Positions 26,787-31,926 of a stretch of 31,926 nt of DNA are shown in pieces. The translations under genes were made by a program, and so were the position numbers. The DNA comes from Cylindrotheca closterium. Its lineage: Eukaryota; Bacillariophyta; Bacillariophyceae; Bacillariales; Bacillariaceae. Position 1 is the first letter of the stretch; each line of letters starts with the position of its first letter. The stretch lies in assembly GCA_933822405.4 (NCBI GenBank), contig CAKOGP040000258.1:49529-81454 (forward strand), written 5' to 3'. The notes below the pieces were generated by a model. That model worked only from the letters and a program-made list of their open reading frames with translations. It was not told the origin of the DNA and ran no database searches.

Positions 26787-28901
26787 ATGTACTCCACAAC
26801 AACAACAACAGTTGTTCGTCTGAAACACCGTCGATTGTGCGACGTTCGTTCACAGCTGCAGCATCAATCATCGAGGACGCTGGCTTCTTGGAACGGCGAT
26901 AATGTCAGATCTTCTTCCTCAAAGGCAACGATTGTCACCAAGGATAATTCCTTTCGCGATCGCTTCTTTCATTCCAACAACAACACTTTGCAGCAATCCA
27001 AATTTGCGAGATTCAAGTCTACCTTGAAACCTTCTTCGTTTTCGACATCGACCATCGTCGCCAACAAGGACAACAAGGAACAAGACGATGCAGCCAATGT
27101 CCAATCACAAGAGTCGTCCTACATTCTAGACTTTGGTCTTCCCAAGCTCATTCCCGAATGGCGCAAAATGTTTTCCACGGAAACTCTCTTTACTGACATT
27201 TCGGCCGGATTGACCGTGGGATGCATCGCCGTACCTTTGTCGTTGGCGATTGCCGTGGCCAGTGGGGTCCCTCCAGAGGTGGGATTGGTCACGGCGGCCG
27301 TCTCGGGTGTGGCGGGAGGTCTCATGGGTGGAACCACATTGGCGGTCACGGGTCCGGCGGCTGCCATTTCCTTGCTTGTGGTGGGAGCTGTGGAACAACA
27401 TGGAATGGAAGCCCTGCCGTTCATCACATTGGCGTGCGGAGGAATGCAACTTGCTTCTGGTGTCACAAGACTTGGTGTGGTGGCCAAGCTCGTACCCGTC
27501 TCTGTGATTGCTGGGTTCACAACTGGTGTCGGAACTTTGATTCTGACGGGACAAATCCCCAAGGCTCTGGGCATGGCCACTCCCGCTGGTCTGAATCCAT
27601 TGGAAGTCTTGCAATTTGTTGGAGAACACGTCTCGACTATTAACCCATCGTCCGCGGCTCTTGCCCTTGGTACTTCGGCCGGCATGTTTCTCCTTCCCAA
27701 GATTCACACAAAGATTCCTTCCGCTCTGCTCGCAGTCGGAGGAGCCACATTGGCGACTCATGGACTGGGACTGGATGTGGCGCTCATTGGAGCCATTCCA
27801 AGTGGTCTGGAAGCCTTTCAATTTGGACTTCCCCTGCTTCCAGCGGTGGATTCCCTACCATCTTTGGCGGCTACTACCTTTCTCATTTACTCCATGACCA
27901 GTGTCGAATCGTTACTCTCCTGCGCTGCCTTGGAAAAAATGAAAAAGACTTCCTACAAGTACAGCCCGGATCAAGAATTGGTCGGACAAGGATTGGCCAA
28001 CATGGGATCTGCTCTCTTTATGGGAATGCCTGTCACTTCGGTCATTGCCCGATCGGGACTGAATCTTCGATTGAATGCGGCCACCCGTCTTCCCGCTCTG
28101 GTACAAGCTGGATTTGTCTTTGGAAGTGTGGTCTTCTTCAGTGACAACATTGCAATGATCCCCATGCCAGCGCTTTCTGGTATGCTCATCACAACGGGAA
28201 TGAGCATGCTCAATCCTGCCGAATTCAAGCACTGTTACGCGGTCCAAAAGATGGATGCCCTTCCATTTGCGACCACCGTTGCTGGTATGGTTTCCATGGG
28301 CTTGGCCGAAGGTATTGGAATCGGATGTGCCACTGCCATGGCACTCAGCTATCAACAAGCTAGTATGGCTCCAGGATCCACCACCATGCTTCCACCTCTT
28401 TCGAGCACCATGATGAATGTCACGCCGGTTCCGTCGGTACACCATGCACTTTTGCCAGAGTCAGCACTCACCAATGAAGCAACACACGTCACCTCCTTTA
28501 CCGATGCCAATGGCGAAAAATTCTTGTTGGATGCCGACAAGAGTTCGGTATTGCAACTCGATGGTCCCATCAACTTTGTCTCCATGTTTGCCATTGATAA
28601 TATGGTGCGAGACTTGCATGCACAAATGTCCTCGGCTACTGCTGAGGCTGAGGCTCCTGCCAATGACGAACGATTCGTCGTGGTGGATATGGAAAAGGTC
28701 ACCAACTTGGAATTCACGGGAATGGAAGAATTGGCCACCCGCTTGATCGAAGTGGCCGATGCCAATGAGGGTGTTACCATTCAAATGGTCAATTGCAATG
28801 ATGCGGTCAACAACGCAATGGACCAATGTGATCCCAAACAAGAAATTCAACGCTTTGCTACCTTGACTGCTGCTGCTACTGCTACTACTACTACTGTATA
28901 A
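26787..28901 (+). CDS. SulP/SLC26-family anion transporter with C-terminal STAS domain
   Basis: 704 aa, no intron, from the first in-frame ATG. Members carry sulfate, bicarbonate or other anions, often with Na+ or H+. Residues 1-95 are rich in Arg, Ser, Thr and poor in acids (VVRLKHRRLCDVRSQ, RFFHSNN, ARFKSTLK), like a mitochondrial presequence. The membrane part runs about 138-535: DISAGLTVGCIAVPLSLAIA, SGVPPEVGLVTAAVSGVAGG, TTLAVTGPAAAISLLVVGAV, GFTTGVGTLILTGQIPKALG, MTSVESLLSCAALE, NMGSALFMGMPVTSVIARSG. The STAS domain (about 587-690) includes VLQLDGPINFVSMFAID and VVVDMEKVTNLEFTGMEELA; EFTG stands where many members have DSSG. The GIAVPLSLAIA-type start and compact size resemble bacterial SulP more than animal or plant sulfate transporters. 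Substrate and membrane cannot be fixed from sequence. Confidence 0.92.
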   Translation: MYSTTTTTVVRLKHRRLCDVRSQLQHQSSRTLASWNGDNVRSSSSKATIVTKDNSFRDRFFHSNNNTLQQSKFARFKSTLKPSSFSTSTIVANKDNKEQDDAANVQSQESSYILDFGLPKLIPEWRKMFSTETLFTDISAGLTVGCIAVPLSLAIAVASGVPPEVGLVTAAVSGVAGGLMGGTTLAVTGPAAAISLLVVGAVEQHGMEALPFITLACGGMQLASGVTRLGVVAKLVPVSVIAGFTTGVGTLILTGQIPKALGMATPAGLNPLEVLQFVGEHVSTINPSSAALALGTSAGMFLLPKIHTKIPSALLAVGGATLATHGLGLDVALIGAIPSGLEAFQFGLPLLPAVDSLPSLAATTFLIYSMTSVESLLSCAALEKMKKTSYKYSPDQELVGQGLANMGSALFMGMPVTSVIARSGLNLRLNAATRLPALVQAGFVFGSVVFFSDNIAMIPMPALSGMLITTGMSMLNPAEFKHCYAVQKMDALPFATTVAGMVSMGLAEGIGIGCATAMALSYQQASMAPGSTTMLPPLSSTMMNVTPVPSVHHALLPESALTNEATHVTSFTDANGEKFLLDADKSSVLQLDGPINFVSMFAIDNMVRDLHAQMSSATAEAEAPANDERFVVVDMEKVTNLEFTGMEELATRLIEVADANEGVTIQMVNCNDAVNNAMDQCDPKQEIQRFATLTAAATATTTTV

Positions 28902-29575
28902 ATAGAAAAAAAACCGTCAAGATCTGGCAATACTAAATGATGTACGGTTCGGTTTCTTGTGGCACAGGAGCGCAAACAAGTGTGTGAAAAGGTTATTTGG
29001 GGCTCGCATACAAGTGTGTGAAAAGGTTATTTGGGGCTCGCATTTTCACTGGGCTGTATGATTCACACTACTGCTCCCCAAGACCACCCAAGTTTTGAAG
29101 GGATGAGAGATGTGTGTGCGTTGCAGAATGGTGTCTCCTTTTTATTTTTATTATTAGGAGATAGCATAGATACGAGAAGAAAAAATCCGAACGGTAGCGT
29201 TGGCCGACACATCATGATGGCTTCTTTCTAGATTTGAATCACCTGTTCGTAAATACAGTTACTACAATGTATCACGTTTTAGTCTTTATAATCACCATTA
29301 TCTACAGTACCGACAGGTTTCAAGGACTTGAGATTGTATTTGTATTGGTGTATACTTCGCCGTTGTACTTTCAATCGTGGGATTATTGGTTCTGATTTTT
29401 ACTTTTTGGTGTCAACAAACGGACACAATGATGTGTTCGCAAAAGGTATCTTCCCATCATTCTTATCTGCGTCATCGAGCGATGCGAAGCCCTATTTCAA
29501 CCATGGTTCTTATCGACATTATCACAAATCAAATTATAGGTACAGTAGTAAAGCCAAACAAATATTCCAAACAAG
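28902..29575. other. Intergenic: SulP 3' region and promoter of the small mitochondrial-like gene
   Basis: Holds an exact 34-bp tandem duplication and TACAGTA at 29303 and 29541, the second 35 bases before the next ATG. No gene is supported. Confidence 0.6.
28976..29043. repeat. Exact tandem duplication, 2 x 34 bp
   Basis: 28976-29009 and 29010-29043 are identical (each begins ACAAGTGTGTG and ends GGGGCTCGCAT). The lack of differences points to a recent event or a recurrent slip. Confidence 0.95.
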
Positions 29576-30139
29576 ATGACCCCCATTCCACAATTCCAAC
29601 GTGCACTATCCAGGCAAACAGTCCCAAACCTCCGAAAGGCCATAGTCGCAAGTTCTGCTCGATTTTCTTCATCTGCCAGAGAACAAGTTCCAAAAGAGGA
29701 TTACTACAATGGTCACTTGCTGGCCGACCATCTAGAGTATATTGATGACATGTTGGATCATACATTGAACATTGAGAATACAGTCGAAGGATTGAAATCG
29801 ATCCATGCCAAAAAGTATGAAGCCTACAAGACGTTGTCACCAGGTGCCACTAGCGAACTGGATGCCTTGTTCCATCAGGCTGCTGCTGAGAAGGAAGAAC
29901 TATCGAAACAGCTCAAGGACTTGAAGAACATGATGATGAAAGTCCAAAAAAATCCATTCTTTGCCGTGGATTCCCCCGACGGCATGGCTGATGCAGAACT
30001 GGTCAACGATGAAGCCGAAGTTGATCGGATTATTGACTATGCCTCGAAATTCGAGGATACTGAAATGGTCGAACAGAAACATAAGATCGAAGACGCAATC
30101 AAGAAAGAGAGAGCTCGAGATCCAGAACATGACTGGTAG
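29576..30139 (+). CDS. Small coiled-coil protein with mitochondrial-like presequence
   Basis: 187 aa, single exon. The N-terminus (RALSRQTVPNLRKAIVASSA, then RFSSSAREQ) is basic, hydroxylated and free of acids, with an R-x-F/S-S-S processing-like site at about residue 29-33: a typical mitochondrial presequence. The rest is acidic and helical: YYNGHLLADHLEYIDDMLDH, IENTVEGLKSIHAKKYEAYK, AAAEKEELSKQLKDLKNMMM, then DRIIDYASKFEDTEMVEQKH, ending ARDPEHDW. No enzyme motif or membrane span is visible, and I do not recognise the family. A role as a soluble mitochondrial assembly or structural factor is possible but not shown. Confidence 0.8.
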   Translation: MTPIPQFQRALSRQTVPNLRKAIVASSARFSSSAREQVPKEDYYNGHLLADHLEYIDDMLDHTLNIENTVEGLKSIHAKKYEAYKTLSPGATSELDALFHQAAAEKEELSKQLKDLKNMMMKVQKNPFFAVDSPDGMADAELVNDEAEVDRIIDYASKFEDTEMVEQKHKIEDAIKKERARDPEHDW

Positions 30140-30347
30140 TGGTTTAACTGTATTGGAGAGCATCACCATACATGTTGGTTATCCAGCACCGCTGGCATCT
30201 CTTCCTGGTGTGCGGCTCTACTAGTTGATTATCAATTTTTCACTTCTTAATCTTTATATTTTTTTAAAATAAAACAATTTGTCCTACATTATCGTTAGCC
30301 ACTAGTTTTACCGTTAGTTAGTCAGACAGTTTGTTGGTTGGTCAACA

Positions 30348-30560
30348 TCACTTACGACTGGCAACATTTGTGGCATAGACAACCTTGCCCTTGCAGTCTT
30401 CCGTGGATTGGATGGAACCATCCCATCCTGTAGCCGAAAGATCGTAAAAGGATGATGGCTCCTTGGAAAATGCCATTGCAGATGTAGCCAAGTAAGCTAC
30501 AAGAAGAAGAAGGGATCGGATGATGTGTGCAGTAGAATCAACCCAACAATGAATCTCAAT
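30348..30560 (-). pseudogene. Glutathione peroxidase 5' fragment (signal peptide plus N-terminus only)
   Basis: The minus-strand frame reads IIRSLLLLVAYLATSAMAFS (signal with AF site), then SSFYDLSATGWDGSIQS and CKGKVVYATNVASR, the classic start of glutathione peroxidase. It ends exactly at a splice-donor-like C|GTAAGTGA (exon end 30356), one residue before the position of the catalytic Cys/Sec in the family. Neither 30140-30347 nor 28902-29575 holds a matching second exon, and the gene at 29576-30139 is unrelated. No ATG precedes the signal peptide in this frame; the first is internal (30476). So it is a broken copy of a plastid-type peroxidase, moved as genomic DNA with its donor site. The intact gene should be elsewhere. 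Confidence 0.75.
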
Positions 30561-30571
30561 TTAATGTTGTG

Positions 30572-30928
30572 ATGATTGTGATTTCTGATGATGATGAGAT
30601 ATCATGCCACAAGTCAGATATTGATGGAACTGATGTCAGTCGTCTGGCGCTCGTCAAAGTACGACTAGTCGAGCTACAACTGTTTCAGTACACGTACCCT
30701 GAGAAACCACCATCAGAGGGCAAAATCATCAGTCGATCATTCATGCGTTCCACCGTTTTGAATGGAACAAACTTTGAAGCACAAAAGATGGTTATCGCAC
30801 TTCAAGAAATCGTGATGACTCAACACTCTTATCCTTATCTGATGGCTTCAGAGCAATTCATGATGAAAAAACGAATCTTTGTCGTGCAATTTGTCACTAC
30901 ACACAAGTGGGTTTCTTGCAATATATAA
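30572..30928 (+). CDS. Hypothetical ORF, 118 aa, status uncertain
   Basis: Starts ATG ATT GTG and reads acidic DDDE, then SRLALVKVRLVELQLFQYTY, FEAQKMVIALQEIVMT and HSYPYLMASEQFMMKKRIFV. It looks more protein-like than random and could be an exon or remnant of a larger gene. A second open stretch (30963-31154, MGKRDSYPLAEEPSF to DFKIPAV) follows in the same orientation after stops, so a decayed or spliced gene is possible. No family is recognised. Confidence 0.3.
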   Translation: MIVISDDDEISCHKSDIDGTDVSRLALVKVRLVELQLFQYTYPEKPPSEGKIISRSFMRSTVLNGTNFEAQKMVIALQEIVMTQHSYPYLMASEQFMMKKRIFVVQFVTTHKWVSCNI

Positions 30929-31555
30929 GGCACTGGTTGGATGAGGCAAACCCAAAAGACAAATGGGCAAACGGGACTCTTATCCACTAGCAGAGGAACC
31001 ATCATTTGCCTCTACTTCTTTTCCATTTTATATGGGTAATGAGATGACGGCATTGGATCCTCTCTATCTGAGGACGATAAGACGGATTTGTGACCCAAAC
31101 GATGGACAACAAACCACAGGCATCCGTTGGGATTTCAAAATACCGGCTGTATAGACTGCCCAGCAATGGTTTCTTTTGGCATTTCATGTCAACATTGGCT
31201 CTGCTGGTGTATTTCGTCGATTTGAGGCTGTGATTTAACCTTTCATTGGACCATCCGCGACGATAGCTGTCAGCAAAAAGCATGGCCAGATTTAGGTTTG
31301 ACACGGATCGGACTTTTAATGGGCCCAGTCATGGCAACATATGGAGCCTACTGCTGCAGTACTTTTTACCTGTATGTATAGTATAGTATCATGACTTTTA
31401 CAATGCGAAATGACATCGATTGATTCATTCTGCTTCTGACAAATATCCATCATCGTGGGCATTGCAAATAAGTTTCGCAAACATAGTAGTGCAATGAAAC
31501 TACTAGTATAAACAGGATTGGCTGGTGTTTTATTTTGCATCCATTGCTATTTTTA

Positions 31556-31687
31556 TATTTTTATATTTTATAGTTCATCTTCGAACTTATTGTTGCCATT
31601 CAAAGTTTGTATCATTGAGGGTATATTTTTATATTTTATAGTTCATCTTCGAACTTATTGTTGCCATTCAAAGTTTGTATCATTGAA
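31556..31687. repeat. Tandem duplication, 2 x about 66-68 bp
   Basis: The block starting TATTTTTATATTTTATAG at 31556 recurs at 31624 (period 68) and runs on through CATTGAGG / CATTGAAG with only a terminal base difference. The AT-rich start may have promoted slippage. Confidence 0.9.
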
Positions 31688-31827
31688 GGTCCGACGACTT
31701 TTGAGTGTCGTCATGAATAGTATTTCCATATTATCTGCACACCAGCTTATTCTGAAGCCATCCACCATCCTATCTTCCTAGCATTACTTTCACCCATGTT
31801 TTTATTTGTATGTCCTCCTTAACTTAC

Positions 31828-31926
31828 GCGACCACCTACTGCAATGTTTTGGTGCAGCAGTACCCCTGTAGGCCGAACTCCCAAAGATCGAGTTGGCCTT
31901 GATGTTGCAGGAGGGTCAAACGGTAG
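31828..31926 (-). other. Possible exon fragment at the right edge
   Basis: On the minus strand 33 codons are open from the window edge to a consensus donor GTAAGT (31827-31822): LPFDPPATSRPTRSLG, then VRPTGVLLHQNIAVGGR. The open length is short and no family is recognised. Confidence 0.25.

Larger units (their letters stand above)
30929..31926. other. Mostly non-coding right end
   Basis: Apart from the open stretch at 30963-31154 and the repeat at 31556-31687, nothing is supported up to 31800. The last 100 bases may belong to an exon (separate entry). Confidence 0.5.

Noticed and set aside
1..31926. CRISPR arrays, integrated virus, LTR or DNA transposon with terminal repeats
   Set aside because: I looked for regular repeat-spacer patterns, integrase, reverse-transcriptase and transposase motifs and long terminal repeats, and saw none.

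Overview
The window looks like nuclear DNA of a diatom, most likely a raphid pennate. It carries a fucoxanthin-chlorophyll protein gene (LHCF). Several encoded proteins start with a signal peptide followed by a diatom-type plastid cleavage site (ASAFAP-like, Phe at +1). Other genes belong to families expanded in diatoms: a BspA-type leucine-rich-repeat protein and a small TPR protein with an APAA C-terminus. Introns are short, with GT..AG ends. There is no bacterial-style operon, CRISPR array, rRNA or recognisable tRNA. The species cannot be named from the sequence alone.

Layout. 1-2251 (-): 5' part of a gene running off the left edge. It joins a plastid presequence, a SAP motif, a long Q/P-rich linker, a J-like domain without HPD and the start of a DEAD-box helicase. 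3160-4206 (+): a decayed LRR-family gene. 4908-11461: three paralogous genes (two on -, one on +) of a family I do not recognise. Each has a signal/transit-like N-terminus and the same core of about 190 residues starting at a D-x-PMFT motif, but a very different low-complexity region. The middle gene needs a separate upstream exon that supplies its targeting sequence. 11462-13067: non-coding, with a degenerate tandem repeat. 13068-13910 (+): TPR-like protein. 14608-20226 (+): an eight-exon gene for a large, probably nuclear, disordered/coiled-coil protein whose poly-Q tail is divided among small exons. 20322-22849 (-): three-exon carnitine/choline O-acyltransferase, convergent with the previous gene. 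23529-24767 (-): unknown protein with TxT[R/K/Q] repeats, divergent from an LHCF gene at 25275-25868 (+). 26787-28901 (+): SulP/SLC26 anion transporter with a STAS domain and a mitochondrial-like presequence. 29576-30139 (+): small mitochondrial-like coiled-coil protein. 30348-30560 (-): a glutathione peroxidase fragment that stops just before the catalytic residue. The rest to 31926 is mostly non-coding, with tandem duplications.

How the genes relate. The genes are independently transcribed units, so the window is not one pathway. There is a plastid theme: the helicase fusion, the three paralogs, LHCF and the peroxidase relic all carry plastid-type presequences. The two parts most likely to be undescribed biology are the SAP/J/DEAD fusion at the left edge and the paralog trio with its rapidly diverging disordered regions.
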